The notes: generated from the letters alone by a model not told the origin. A stretch of DNA of 64,000 nt from Streptomyces sp. NBC_01197 (GCF_036010505.1 NZ_CP108569.1:1986001-2050000); one strand, 5' to 3'. Counted from the first letter of the stretch, positions 36,617 through 46,390 are shown. A program made the numbers and translations.

Positions 36617-37609
36617 GTGGAGCGCAGGACAATCGGGGCGGCAGCGCTCGAAGTGGGCGCGATCGGGCTCGGCTGCATGCCGATGAGCTGGGCGTACACC
36701 GGGTCTCAGCAGCGCGGGGACCGTTCGTTGCGTACCGTGCACGCCGCACTCGACGCCGGCTCGACCCTCCTCGACACAGCCGACATGTACGGCCCGTTCA
36801 CCAATGAACTGCTGCTGGGAAGGATCCTGAAGGAGCGCAGGGCCGATGCCTTGCTCTCCACCAAGTGTGGCCTCCTGGCGGGCGAACAGCACATCGTGGC
36901 CAACGGCAGGCCGGGTTATATACGCCGGGCCTGCGATGCCTCGCTGCGGCGGCTGCAGACCGATGTGATCGACCTCTACCAGTTGCACAGGGCCGACCCC
37001 GAGGTGCCGGTCGAGGAGACCTGGGGGGCGATGGCCGAGCTGGTCGCCGCGGGGAAGGTGCGGGCCCTCGGGTTCTGCGCGGTCGGAGCGCGCGCCTCCC
37101 GGCGCTCCGGCGCCCGCCTGCATGACGCGACGCTCGGGCAGCTGGACCGGGTGCAGCAGGTCTTCCCGGTGAGCGCGGTACAGGCTGAGCTGTCGGTCTG
37201 GTCCCGGGACGCTCTCGACACGCTGCTGCCGTGGTGCGAGGCGCGCGGGGTCGGCTTCCTGGCCGCGATGCCGCTGGGGAACGGTTTCCTCTCGGGCACG
37301 CTCACCCCGGGGCAGGGCTTCGAGCCCGACGACATGCGGGCGAGGCACCCACGGTTCACCGCCGAGATGATGGCGGCGAACCAGCCGGTGGTGGCGGGGC
37401 TGCGGCGGATCGCGGAACGGCACCGGGCGACGCCTGCCCAGGTGGCACTGGCGTGGGTGCTGAGGCAGGGGCCGCATGTGGTGCCGGTGCCGGGGACCAA
37501 GCAGGAGCGGTGGGCCGTGGAGAACGCTCGTGCTGCGGAACTGGTGCCGACAGCAGAGGATCTGGGGGAGATCTCGGAACTGCCGCCCGCACGGGGCTCC
37601 TGGGACTGA
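36617..37609 (+). CDS. Aldo/keto reductase
   Basis: A 330-aa NADPH-dependent (beta/alpha)8 oxidoreductase. The catalytic tetrad is complete: Asp53 and Tyr58 (LLDTADMYG), Lys83 (LLSTKCG) and His124 (YQLHRAD). The C-terminal VPGTKQERWAVENARAAEL is the cofactor phosphate region. GTG at 36617 has GGGAGG about 10 bases upstream; extending the frame to 36533 would overlap the divergent gene. The physiological substrate is unknown. The stop codon begins an 18-bp tandem repeat. Confidence 0.92.
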   Translation: MERRTIGAAALEVGAIGLGCMPMSWAYTGSQQRGDRSLRTVHAALDAGSTLLDTADMYGPFTNELLLGRILKERRADALLSTKCGLLAGEQHIVANGRPGYIRRACDASLRRLQTDVIDLYQLHRADPEVPVEETWGAMAELVAAGKVRALGFCAVGARASRRSGARLHDATLGQLDRVQQVFPVSAVQAELSVWSRDALDTLLPWCEARGVGFLAAMPLGNGFLSGTLTPGQGFEPDDMRARHPRFTAEMMAANQPVVAGLRRIAERHRATPAQVALAWVLRQGPHVVPVPGTKQERWAVENARAAELVPTAEDLGEISELPPARGSWD

Positions 37610-37662
37610 GCGTCTCCGTACTGCCCAGCGTCTCTTTACTACCCAGCGTCTCTGTACTGCCC
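37609..37662. repeat. Three 18-bp tandem repeats at the reductase stop
   Basis: Units 37609-37626, 37627-37644 and 37645-37662, consensus AGCGTCTCTGTACTGCCC, differ at one to four positions. The first begins with the last base of the reductase TGA. Read through in the same register they would code SVSVLP-type hexapeptides. Units 1 and 3 are nearly identical. Confidence 0.8.
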
Positions 37663-37794
37663 GTTCTGCGCGCCTGCGGACAGGGCAGGCCGGGGGCGCG
37701 GCTCTTGCGGGGGCCCGGCGGGCGCGGGTGGGAACCGGCGGCGGACCTGCGGTGTATGAACAGTAGCTGTGCTGTCGTCGAAGGGATCAGAACC

Positions 37795-38964
37795 GTGCAA
37801 CGTCCAGCTGTGACAGCCGTATTGGCCTCCGCCCTGCTGCTGTCGGCCGTCGGGTGCTCCTCCGGGGGCGGTGAGCGGCTCACCGGCACGGGCCGCGGCC
37901 CCGGGCCGCACGCGGCCACCTCCGCGTCGGCCTCCCCGTCCAGAGCCGTCCCACCGGCGAAGGGGGCGGTCAAGGTGGTCTCGACCCTCGCCACGGGCCT
38001 CGACTCGCCGTGGGGGGTGGCGGTGCTCCCGGAGGGAGATCTGCTGGTCTCCTCACGCGATCGGGGGACCATCACCAAGGTCGACGCCAAGACCGGCCGG
38101 AAGACCGTGATCGGGAGGGTCGCGGGCGTCGCGCCGGGCGGTGAGGGCGGTCTGCTGGGGATAGCGCTCTCCCCTTCGTACGCCTCGGACCATCTGGTCT
38201 ACGCGTACTTCACCACCACGTCCGACAACCGCATCGCGCGCATGTTCTACGACGAGAAACAGCCGGCGGGACAGCAGCTGGGGGCGCCCGACACCGTCTT
38301 CAAGGGCATCCCGAAGGGCGCCATTCACAACGGCGGACGGATCGCGTTCGGACCGGACAAGATGCTCTATGCCGGGACCGGGGAGACCGGTGACAGGGGT
38401 CTGGCCCAGGACAAGAAGTCACTGGGCGGAAAGATCCTCCGGATGACACCGGACGGACAGCCGGTACACGGCGATCCCTGGGCCGACTCCGTCGTCTACT
38501 CCTATGGCCACCGCAACGTGGAAGGCCTCGCCTGGGACACGGACGGGCGGCTGTGGGCCGACGAATTCGGCCAGGACGCCTGGGACGAGCTCAATCTGAT
38601 CGGTCCCGGGAAGAACTACGGCTGGCCCGAGGTGGAGGGCAAAGCGGGAAACAGAGCGGCAAAGGCGGGGTTCACGGACCCGGTGGAGCAGTGGAAGACG
38701 GCGGATGCCTCACCCAGCGGTATCGCGTATGCCGAGGGGTCCGTCTGGATGGCGTCCCTGCGCGGTGAGCGGCTGTGGCGGATCCCGCTCAACGGCGCCA
38801 AGCCGTCGGCCCCGCCCCATGCCTTCCTCCAGGGCAAGTACGGGCGGCTGCGTACGGTGGTCCCCGCAGGCGGGGACAGGCTGTGGCTGGTCACCAGCAA
38901 TACCGATTCGCGGGGCAGGCCCAAGGCCGGGGACGACCGGATCCTCCAGCTGGAGGTGAAGTAG
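37795..38964 (+). CDS. Lipoprotein PQQ-type sugar dehydrogenase (GSDH family)
   Basis: A 389-aa exported lipoprotein: hydrophobic start PAVTAVLASALLLSAV and lipobox cysteine in VGCSSGG (about residue 21), then a Ser/Pro tether. The six-bladed beta-propeller of the glucose/sorbosone dehydrogenase family follows: GLDSPWGVAVLPEGDLLVSS, GGEGGLLGIALSP, HNGGRIAFGPD with the catalytic His, and YSYGHRNVEGLAWD, GKNYGWPEVEG. It should oxidise aldose sugars outside the membrane with PQQ. GTG at 37795 has AAGGGAT about 9 bases upstream; an ATG at 37756 is possible. Confidence 0.88.
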   Translation: MQRPAVTAVLASALLLSAVGCSSGGGERLTGTGRGPGPHAATSASASPSRAVPPAKGAVKVVSTLATGLDSPWGVAVLPEGDLLVSSRDRGTITKVDAKTGRKTVIGRVAGVAPGGEGGLLGIALSPSYASDHLVYAYFTTTSDNRIARMFYDEKQPAGQQLGAPDTVFKGIPKGAIHNGGRIAFGPDKMLYAGTGETGDRGLAQDKKSLGGKILRMTPDGQPVHGDPWADSVVYSYGHRNVEGLAWDTDGRLWADEFGQDAWDELNLIGPGKNYGWPEVEGKAGNRAAKAGFTDPVEQWKTADASPSGIAYAEGSVWMASLRGERLWRIPLNGAKPSAPPHAFLQGKYGRLRTVVPAGGDRLWLVTSNTDSRGRPKAGDDRILQLEVK

Positions 38965-39030
38965 CCGGGGTTACGCTGAGGAGGGCTCACCGCACGGGAG
39001 CCCGGCCGGGGCTCACCGCAGGGGGTCTGG

Positions 39031-39234
39031 ATGTTCAACCTGATAGAGCAGCTCTTCGCGCCCGGGCGCAAACACACCGAGGACGAGAACAAGCGGCTGG
39101 AGCTCTCCCGTGTCGATCTCAACGACGGCGATCCGGGGCGCGGCCCGATAGACCTTGACTCGGGGACAGTGATCATCCGTGCACAGGACGAGGACCAGTG
39201 CCAGCACCAGGACCGCCCGGCGTCCGATTCCTAG
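39031..39234 (+). CDS. Small DUF6191-type protein
   Basis: A 67-aa acidic protein, MFNLIEQLFAPGRKHTEDE at the start, then LELSRVDLNDGDPGRGPIDLDSGTVII. I recognise it as a small conserved actinobacterial family (DUF6191, from memory) with no known function. The first ten residues could form a short membrane-surface helix. AGGGGG lies about 6 bases before the ATG. It stands 66 bp after the sugar dehydrogenase on the same strand and is convergent with the LuxR-type gene. Confidence 0.75.
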   Translation: MFNLIEQLFAPGRKHTEDENKRLELSRVDLNDGDPGRGPIDLDSGTVIIRAQDEDQCQHQDRPASDS

Positions 39235-39270
39235 GGGCCACCGGCATCCGTACCCTCGGACCCGTACAGC

Positions 39271-42200
39271 TCAGAAAGCCCCTTGAACGGTGGGCTCCGG
39301 GAAATCCGCCACGGCGTCCGTGAAGAGGTGCAGCCGGTGAGCCAGTGCGGCTGCCTCGCCTCGGCCGGTGACGCCCAGCTTGGCCAGGATGTTGGAGACG
39401 TGCACGCTCGCCGTCTTGGGTGCGATGAACAGCGTTTCGGCTATCTGGCGATTGGTGCGGCCTGCCGCGACCAGGCGTAGGACGTCCTGCTCACGACTGG
39501 TGAGGCCGAAGGCGTCGACAGCGCTGCGCGTGTCTCCCGGCGCGGAAGCAGTTGGGTGATCCGCCGCTTCGGTCAGGGGGAGTCTGGCGCGCTGCGCGAG
39601 CAGCGTGATCTCCTCGGTCAGCGGGCGTGCGCCCAGCCGGTCGGCCGTCGCGAGGCTGCTGCGGAGCAGCTTCACCGCGCGCTCCCGGACCGCGCGCTCC
39701 CGGCCCACGGCTTCGCGGTCGGAGCCGGGCGTGAGCAGGGCAGTGGCCCAGTGCTGGCGCACCTGCGCTCGTAGGGGCGTTCCAGTGGCTCCAGGGCCCC
39801 GGCAGCCGCGCTCCAGTGCTCCGGCCGGTCAAGACCGTCAGCGCGGGCCAGCTCGGCGCTGACGTGCAGGGCATAGGCGCTCCAGAGCGGTACCGGTGTG
39901 GCGAGCCGCTGCGCCGTCGAGCGGATGAGGGCCAGAGACTCCGTGCGCCCCGGCTCGGCCGTCGGCAGGCCGCGGGTGTTGGCCTCGGCGGTGGCGGCTG
40001 CGAGTACCAGGGGCCAGACGTACCGCTGGGTGCCGGGAGGGAACCCCGCTTCCACGGCCCCGGCCAGTACCGCACGGGCCTCGTCCAGTTGCCCCCGGGC
40101 GGCCAGTATCCCGAGGGTGAGCCTGGCCAGGGGTATGGAGTCCTGCGGCATCGGGTCGTGGGTGCCGAAGTGGGCGTTGGCGGAGGCCAGGTGCCGGGCT
40201 GCCTCGTCCTGCTTCCCGCGGAGCAGTGCCAGGTCCGCGAGTTGCAGGCATGCGTTGCCCCGGGGCTTGGCGCTCTGCGCGTACCGGAGTACCCACTGCG
40301 CGCATGCCGAGGCCTCGTCCCAGCGGCCCAGGGCGAACAGCGAGTCGGTCATGTTGCCGCGGATCCAGGCTCCGTGGTCCCGCAGGCCGTACTTGCCCGC
40401 GAGGGCGATACCGGCGGTGCCCATGTCGACGACCTCGGCGGAACGGCCTATGGCCTCCAGGTTCGACATCAGATTGGTGTACGCGCGGCTCCCCTCGGCG
40501 ACCAGGCCGAGTTCGGTCGTCCGCTTGAGAGCGGCCCGCATGGTGGCCAGCCCGGTCTCGATGTCGCCGGAGTCGACCAGGAGGCCGCCCAGCGTGAGGC
40601 GGGCGCTCAGTTCGGTCTCCTCCGCGCCGACCAGCCGGGCGTACTCCACGGCGCGCTCGGCAGCGGTCAGGCTGTCGGGCCCCGGTTCGTGGAGCATCGC
40701 CCAGTTGGCCGCGGTGGTGAGGAGCTGGGCGTGGACGGCCGACGGGGGCAGCCCGCGTACCAGCTCCTGCGCCGTGGCGATCTCCCGCCGGCCGTTGCCA
40801 CGGGCGAGGCTCTGCTCCAGCTTGGCCCGCTCGTTCCAGAACCAGGCGGCGCGCAGTACGTCGTCGGCGCCGCCATCGATGATGCGCAGGGCCTTCTTGG
40901 AGATCTTCAGTGACCGTTCACGCTCGCCGCAGCAGCGTGCGGCGACCACTGCTTCGGCGAGCAGGTCGAGATAGCGCAGCGCGGACGGCGCGGATGTCCC
41001 GGCTTCGTGTCCGCAGGCCGGGTAGGCACCGGCGGAGTCCATCGGCCGCAACCCGTCCCGCACCTCGGCGGGCACACTGTCCCAGAGCTCCATCGCCCGC
41101 TCCAGCAGCTGCAGTTGCTCGGAGTAGGCGTGGCGCCGGCGTGCCTCCGCCGAGGCCAGCAGCACGGCGGGCAGGGCCTTCGCCGCGTCATGCGCGTAGT
41201 ACCAGTAGCCGGCGAGCCGGGTGGTGCGCGCGTCCGCCCGTACGAGCGAAAGGTCGTTCTCCAGGGCCTCAGCGCAGCGGCGGTTGATACGGGAGCGTTC
41301 CCCCGGCAGCAGATCGTCGCTGACCGCCTCGCGTACCAGGGAGTGCCGGAAGCAGTAGCCGCCGCCGTCCGGCGCCGCGATCAGGATGCTGGCCCCGACG
41401 GCTGCCCGCAGCGCCTCGATCAGGTCGTCCTCGGACAGCCGGGTAACGGCGGCGAGCAGCGGATACTCGACGGTCGAGCCGCCCTCTGCCGCGAACCGGA
41501 CAACCCGCTGGGCAGCCTCGGGCAGGGCCTCGACCCGGACCAGCAGAAGATCACGCAGTGAGTCGCTGATCCCGGAGACCGAGCAGTCGCCGCCGCTGCA
41601 GACGGCCAGCTCCTCGACGAAGAAGGCGTTGCCGTCGGAACGGGTGAAGATCTCGTCGGCCAGCGCGGCGTCCGGCTCGGCGGCGAGGATGCCGGCCAGC
41701 TGGAGTCGCACCTCGGACCGGGTGAAACGGGCCAGCTCGATCCGGCGGACCGTCCGCAGCCGGTCCAGTTCGGCCAGCAGCGGCCGCAGCGGGTGGCGCC
41801 GGTGGATGTCGTCGGCCCGGTAGGTGGCTACGACCACGAGGCGTCCGCTGCTCAGAGTGCGGAAGAGATAGGCGAGCAGATGGCGCGTGGACGCGTCGGC
41901 CCAGTGAAGGTCCTCCAGGACCAGCACCACCGTACGGTCGGCGGCGATCCGCTCTAGGAGCCGGGAGGTCAGCTCGAAGAGCCGGGCCGTGCCGTCCTCG
42001 TGGTACGCCTGCCGGCTGGTGTCGCCCAATTCGGGCAGCAGTCTGGCCAGTTCGCCCTCCTGGCCCTCGATCGCCGTGGCCATCTCGTCGGGAAGGTGGC
42101 GGCGCAGCGCGCGCAAGGCGGTGGAGAACGGGGCGTACGGAAGGCCGTCGGCGCCGATCTCGACACAGCCGCCGACCGTGACGACGGCCCCGGCGCGGCC

Positions 42201-42461
42201 GGCGCCCTCGATGAACTCCTCGACGAGCCGGGTCTTGCCGACGCCGGCCTCCCCGCCGATGAGAAGCGCCTGCGGCTCCCCTCGGGTGGCTCGGGACAGC
42301 GCTTCTCCGAGAACGGCCAACTCATCGGCTCGGCCGACGAATACGGGGCTCACTGAGGTGGACTCCACAGCGCCGAGCATCGCACAGCGGTCCGACAGTG
42401 CGGCGCCCGATATACGGGTGCCGCCTGCTGTGGTGCCGGTGTCGGGCTGTGCGCCGTTCAT
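39271..42461 (-). pseudogene. Large ATP-binding LuxR-family (LAL) regulator, frameshifted near 39774
   Basis: One long regulator in two frames. The first, 42461 to about 39774, carries an AAA-type ATPase (FVGRADELAVLGEAL, Walker A GGEAGVGKT, Walker B LVLEDLHWAD) and a long TPR-like region ending LERPYE. The second, about 39773 to 39271, continues AQVRQHWATALL and ends with a complete LuxR helix-turn-helix (LTSREQDVLRLVAAGRTNRQIA, FIAPKTASVHVSNIL). Loss of bases in a GCGC run at GAGCGCAGG would explain the shift. As read, the DNA-binding domain is detached. A sequencing error is possible. The start at ATG 42461 overlaps the preceding small gene as TGATG; ATG 42380 is an alternative. Confidence 0.75.
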
Positions 42462-42634
42462 CAGGCCGCGCGGACGAACCGGTCGCGGAGCGATCTCACC
42501 GTCCTCTGCGTATCGTGCCGGCCGGAACGGCGGGCGGCCCTGCGGGCCTTCAGTGCCTGTCCCGCGAGCCGCCCTGCCTCGGCCCGGCGGGTGAGTTCGG
42601 CGGCGTAGGCCTTCTGGAGATCCTGCTGAATCAT
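42461..42634 (-). CDS. 57-aa basic small protein before the LAL regulator
   Basis: MIQQDLQKAYAAELTRRAEAG onward, ending RDRFVRAA: an Arg/Ala-rich, helix-forming protein. GGGGAG lies 7 bases before the ATG at 42634. Its stop shares a base with the LAL start (TGATG), so the two are probably translationally coupled. No family recognised. It may be a partner or leader of the regulator. Confidence 0.65.
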   Translation of the reverse strand: MIQQDLQKAYAAELTRRAEAGRLAGQALKARRAARRSGRHDTQRTVRSLRDRFVRAA

Positions 42635-42738
42635 CGTGTTCTCCCCTGCGGCGGAGGCCGGTTGCGGCTTCCTCCGATGCCTCGACTTTCGTCTCCCAGG
42701 GGGCCGCCGCATCGGGCGAGTGCCGCATCCTCATGGCG

Positions 42739-42791
42739 GAGGGGGCCTTAGGCGCGGTACGCAAGTGCTTACGTACGGCCCAGGCCCCCTC
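42739..42791 (-). terminator. Long hairpin upstream of the 57-aa gene
   Basis: GAGGGGGCCT (42739-42748) pairs perfectly with AGGCCCCCTC (42782-42791); inside, GTACG (42757-42761) pairs with CGTAC (42772-42776). With the next hairpin it separates the membrane-protein gene from the regulator. Confidence 0.6.
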
Positions 42792-42821
42792 GGGGATGCC
42801 TTACGGGTTTCTGCCCACTGG

Positions 42822-42855
42822 TGCTGCGACGGGGCAGACCTGCCCTGCCGCAGCA
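42822..42855 (-). terminator. Terminator hairpin of the membrane-protein gene
   Basis: TGCTGCG (42822-42828) pairs with CGCAGCA (42849-42855) and, inside, GGGCA (42832-42836) with TGCCC (42841-42845), 4-base loop. It lies 6 bp after the stop of the gene ending at 42862. Confidence 0.65.
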
Positions 42856-42861
42856 TCGCTC

Positions 42862-43473
42862 TTACTGGGTCGGTGCGGGCGCGGTGGCGGGAGCGGTCGG
42901 GAGCGCGGCGAACAGGTCGAAGTACATCCCGACGGCGACGATCAGGCCGATGACGGCGACGCCGACAGCGCCCCAGGCGACGGCGCGGACCCAGACGGCC
43001 TGCGGGCGGACGGGCGAGCTGAAGAAGGGGCGGGCCAGTACGAAGGCTCCGACGACCAGCGCCAGCAGCGCGAAGACGCCGTTGACGAGGGCGGTGGTGT
43101 GCCAGGAGTCGGCGTAGACCTCGTGGATCTGCTGAGAGGCGCTGGCGCTCTGCGAAAGCTTCAGCTGGCCGGTCAGGGTCTCGCGCTCGGAGAGCACCTT
43201 GCCCATCCAGCTGCCGGAGAGTCCGACGAAGCCCAGCGCGGCGGCGACGACGGCGGCTGCGCCCGCGCCGATCGCGGAGCCGCCGGCAGCGGGGCTGCCC
43301 GCCGCGAGCTCGGCCTCCTCGGCTTCTTCCTCGGCTGCCGCTTCCGCCGCTGCCTCGTCCGCGTCGATGTCGGTGTCCTCAGCGGTCGCCTCCGCCGCGG
43401 CCTCATCGGCCTCGGCGTCCTGCACCTTCGCGGCGGAGTCGTCGGTCGTGTCGGTCTTGGTGGTGGCGTTCAT
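42862..43473 (-). CDS. Membrane protein with acidic repetitive N-terminus
   Basis: A 203-aa protein. Residues 1-60 are an Ala/Glu/Asp-rich low-complexity cytoplasmic region (DADEAAAEAAAEEEAEEAE). Three to four hydrophobic segments follow: GAGAAAVVAAALGFVGLSG, VNGVFALLALVVGAFVLARP and AWGAVGVAVIGLIVAVGMYF. There is no family that I recognise. The ATG at 43473 is chosen because the acidic region starts there and the frame upstream is arginine-rich and unlike it. A double hairpin follows the gene. Confidence 0.75.
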   Translation of the reverse strand: MNATTKTDTTDDSAAKVQDAEADEAAAEATAEDTDIDADEAAAEAAAEEEAEEAELAAGSPAAGGSAIGAGAAAVVAAALGFVGLSGSWMGKVLSERETLTGQLKLSQSASASQQIHEVYADSWHTTALVNGVFALLALVVGAFVLARPFFSSPVRPQAVWVRAVAWGAVGVAVIGLIVAVGMYFDLFAALPTAPATAPAPTQ

Positions 43474-43508
43474 GCGGCGCACGCTAGGCGCCCTTTCTGA
43501 GAGCGGGC

Positions 43509-44063
43509 TTAATGCCCTCTGTGTGCCTTCCACTCGGGTGCCAGCACCGACCAGACCTCGGTGTCGTGCCGGGTTCCCCGATGGGGGTGGTTCTGCCGCA
43601 GTACGCCCTCGCACACCATCCCCAGCCGCTTCGCGACGTTGATGCTCGCGGTGTTCCCGGGATCGACGTGCCACTCGACGCGGTGCATCCCGCGGCCGTC
43701 CACCGCCCAGTCGATCAGCACCCCGGCGGCGCGCGTGACCAGTCCACGGCCCACCGCGGCCGGCTCCAGCCAGCAGCCGACTTCGCAACAGCCCGTCGCG
43801 GCGTCGAACTGCGGGAACAGCACCCCGCCGACCAGCGTGCCGTCCAGCCGGATGCCGAAGATCCGGGCACCGTCGGCGGCCTGCTTGTCCGCGTACGTCT
43901 GGAGGAAGGCACGCGCCGAAGCCAGATCCCCGGCGGCGTCGGCCAGCCCGATGTACTGGCCGATGAATTCGCGCCCCCGGTCGATATGGGCCAGGTAGTC
44001 CTCGGCCTGCCAGGGCTCCAGGGGCCCCAGCTCTGCACCCTCACCGAGCGATATCGCGAACAT
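43509..44063 (-). CDS. GNAT-family N-acetyltransferase (RimJ/RimL type)
   Basis: A 184-aa acetyltransferase. The acetyl-CoA site is at CWLEPAAVGRGLVTRAAGVLIDWA and the closing motif at HVDPGNTASINVAKRLGMVCEG with RHDTEVWSVL, the pattern of ribosomal-protein N-acetyltransferases. It starts inside the 3-prime end of the MMPL transporter gene (23-bp overlap), so it is translationally coupled. Substrate unknown. Confidence 0.88.
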   Translation of the reverse strand: MFAISLGEGAELGPLEPWQAEDYLAHIDRGREFIGQYIGLADAAGDLASARAFLQTYADKQAADGARIFGIRLDGTLVGGVLFPQFDAATGCCEVGCWLEPAAVGRGLVTRAAGVLIDWAVDGRGMHRVEWHVDPGNTASINVAKRLGMVCEGVLRQNHPHRGTRHDTEVWSVLAPEWKAHRGH

Positions 44064-46239
44064 GTTTCTCCTCTGCCACTGGTGTGCGCTGCGGTTGGAT
44101 TCTCACACCGTCGCCGGAGGCGGGGGCCTCGATGCTGATGCGGGGCAGCCGCCGGTCCAGCCAGCCGGGGAGCCACCAGTTCGCCCGGCCGAGCAGGTGC
44201 ATCAGCGCGGGGACCAGGAGTGTCCGCAGCACGAAGGCATCGAGCGCGACGGCTGCGGCGAGGGCGATCCCGAACATCGCGATGACCCGGTCGCCGCTCA
44301 GGACGAAGGCCAGGAAGACGGAGATCATGATGACGGCCGCGGAGTTGATCACGCGGCTGGTCTCGGCGAGGCCGACCCGGACGGCCCGCCGGTTGTCGCC
44401 GGTCTCCCGCCACTCCTCGTACATCCGGCTGACCAGGAAGACCTGGTAGTCCATGGAGAGCCCGAAGAGCACCGAGACCATGATCACCGGCAGGAAGGGC
44501 TCGATCGGCCCCGCGCTGCCGAGTCCCAGCAGCTCGCTCCCCCATCCCCACTGGAAGACCGCGACGACGACACCGAAGGCGGAGGCCACCGCGGCCACGT
44601 TCATCACAGCGGCCTTGAGCGGGATGCCGATCGAGCGGAACGCCAGCAGAAGGAGCAGACAGCCGAGCATGATGACCACGCCGACGAAGAGGGGGAGTTT
44701 GCCGATGATCACCCCCGCGAAGTCGTCGTAGCTCGCGGTGACACCGCCGACCTCGACGTCGAGCGAGGTCCGGCTCTCGGCCCGGGGCAGGACATCCGTA
44801 CGCAGCCGGTCGACCAGGTCACTGGTCTTCTGCGACTGCGGGGCCGAGTCGGGGACGACCGTGATGAAGGCCGTGTCGCCGCTGCCGTTGTAGGTGACCG
44901 GGCTCACGGATGCGACGCCCTCGGTCGTACGGAGCCGGGCGGGCAGTTCGTCCAGCGCCACCCGGTCCCCCGCGCCGTCCAGCCTGGCGGCGAGGGTGAG
45001 CGGTCCGTTGGCTCCGGGCCCGAATCCCTTGCCGGTCAGGTCGTACGCCTTCCGGGTGGTCGAGCCCGCCGGGCTATTGCCCTGGTCGGAGGTGCCCAGG
45101 TGGAGTCCCAGAGTCGGCAGCGCGAGGACCAGCATCACGGCCGCGGCGAGTGCCCCGAGCAGTCTGGGGTGCCGCTCCACGAAGGCGGACCAGCGGGCGG
45201 CGAAGCCGGTGGGCGGATCGGGCTGCGGACCGCGCTCGGCGAGCCGTACGCGTTCCCGGCGGCTCAGCGCACGCATCCCGATGAACGAGAGCAGCGAGGG
45301 CAGCAGGGTCACCGATGCGGCCACGGTCAGGACGACCGTGAGGGAGGCCGCGATGGCGACACCGTTGAGGAAGTCCAGCCGCAGGATGAGCATGCCGAGC
45401 AGGGCGATGCAGACGGTCGCTCCGGCGAAGACGACGGCCCGGCCCGTCGTGCTCACCGCCTGTGTCACCGCCTCGGCGACGGGCAGACCGCGGCGCAGCG
45501 CCTTGCGGTGTCTGGTCACGATGAACAGCGCGTAGTCGATACCGACCCCGAGCCCGACCAGCATCCCGAGCATCGGCGCGAAGTCGGCGACGGTCATGAC
45601 GTGCCCGAGCAGTTCTATGGCCGCGTACGCGGTGCCGACGCTGACCAGGGCGGTGGCGATGGGCAGCAGGCTCACGGCGAGGGCACCGAAGGCGAGGAAG
45701 AGCACGAGTGCGGCGACGACGACCCCGATGGCCTCGCTGAGATGCACGCCGGTGGTCTGGGTGAGCGCGACGGCGCTGCCGCCCAGCTCGACCTGGAGCC
45801 CGTCGGCCTCGGCCGCCTTCGCGGTCTCGACGACGGTCCTGGCCTGCTGCACCGGGATCTCGTCGGACTGCGCGTCGAAGGTGAACACGGCGTAGGCGGT
45901 GTGCCCGTCGGCGCTGGTCCGCGGCGTCCCGACGGAGGAGATCCCGGGGAGGTCGCCGATCTTGTTGAGGGTCTGCGTCATGCGCTGTTCGACCCCCGAC
46001 GCGCGCACGCTGCCCTGCGCGGTGTGCCAGACGATGGTGTCGCTGTCGCCGCCCTGGCCGTGGAATCCCTGGTCGAGCAGGGCAGTGGCCCGGCCGGACT
46101 CCGTACCCGGCACTTCATAGTCGTTGGAGTACGCGGACCCGGCGAAACCCGCGGCCGCCGCCGTACCGCCGAGGGCGAGGAGCCAGAGCAGAACAGTCAG
46201 AAGGCGGTGCTTGATGCACCATCGCGCGATGGCTGCCAA
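44041..46239 (-). CDS. MMPL/RND-superfamily membrane transporter
   Basis: A 732-aa protein with two MMPL halves, each one large extracytoplasmic loop followed by clustered helices: helix 1 (LLTVLLWLLALGGTAAAAG), loop about 35-170, helices about 175-340 with GLGVGIDYALFIVTRHR, second loop about 390-520, helices 530-700 with SMDYQVFLVSRMYEEW. These proton-driven proteins export lipids or drugs. Length is normal for actinobacterial YdfJ/MmpL-like exporters. It is divergent from the S4 gene across 163 bp and followed by an overlapping acetyltransferase. Confidence 0.92.
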   Translation of the reverse strand: MAAIARWCIKHRLLTVLLWLLALGGTAAAAGFAGSAYSNDYEVPGTESGRATALLDQGFHGQGGDSDTIVWHTAQGSVRASGVEQRMTQTLNKIGDLPGISSVGTPRTSADGHTAYAVFTFDAQSDEIPVQQARTVVETAKAAEADGLQVELGGSAVALTQTTGVHLSEAIGVVVAALVLFLAFGALAVSLLPIATALVSVGTAYAAIELLGHVMTVADFAPMLGMLVGLGVGIDYALFIVTRHRKALRRGLPVAEAVTQAVSTTGRAVVFAGATVCIALLGMLILRLDFLNGVAIAASLTVVLTVAASVTLLPSLLSFIGMRALSRRERVRLAERGPQPDPPTGFAARWSAFVERHPRLLGALAAAVMLVLALPTLGLHLGTSDQGNSPAGSTTRKAYDLTGKGFGPGANGPLTLAARLDGAGDRVALDELPARLRTTEGVASVSPVTYNGSGDTAFITVVPDSAPQSQKTSDLVDRLRTDVLPRAESRTSLDVEVGGVTASYDDFAGVIIGKLPLFVGVVIMLGCLLLLLAFRSIGIPLKAAVMNVAAVASAFGVVVAVFQWGWGSELLGLGSAGPIEPFLPVIMVSVLFGLSMDYQVFLVSRMYEEWRETGDNRRAVRVGLAETSRVINSAAVIMISVFLAFVLSGDRVIAMFGIALAAAVALDAFVLRTLLVPALMHLLGRANWWLPGWLDRRLPRISIEAPASGDGVRIQPQRTPVAEEKHVRDIAR

Positions 46240-46390
46240 CGGACTGCTCCCTCGGGGTCGACCTGGGTGGTTCGTCAGCCTTTATCGGGAATAAACCGTA
46301 AAGAGCACAGACCTTTAGCGCATCACTCTGACATCGAAACGTGATCCTTTGACTGATTCGTGGGGTTAGTCACAAGGGTCCGCGCCGCCG

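Noticed and set aside
35632..36699. A 355-aa form of the 2-hydroxyacid dehydrogenase
   Set aside because: The extra N-terminus would overlap the divergent reductase start and is Pro/Ser-rich, without similarity to the family.
37231..38964. A fusion of aldo/keto reductase frame and sugar dehydrogenase
   Set aside because: The upstream part overlaps the reductase in another frame; the lipoprotein signal and ribosome site show that the dehydrogenase starts at 37795.
39271..39762. An independent small LuxR-type regulator
   Set aside because: It has no ribosome site, and its first residues continue the TPR region of the upstream frame; it is better read as the severed C-terminus of the LAL gene.
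44062..46344. A 760-codon plus-strand frame opposite the MMPL gene
   Set aside because: A mirror of the transmembrane gene with no motif; the same artefact occurs opposite gatA (50048-52366), gatB (48170-49927) and ilvB (30483-32381).
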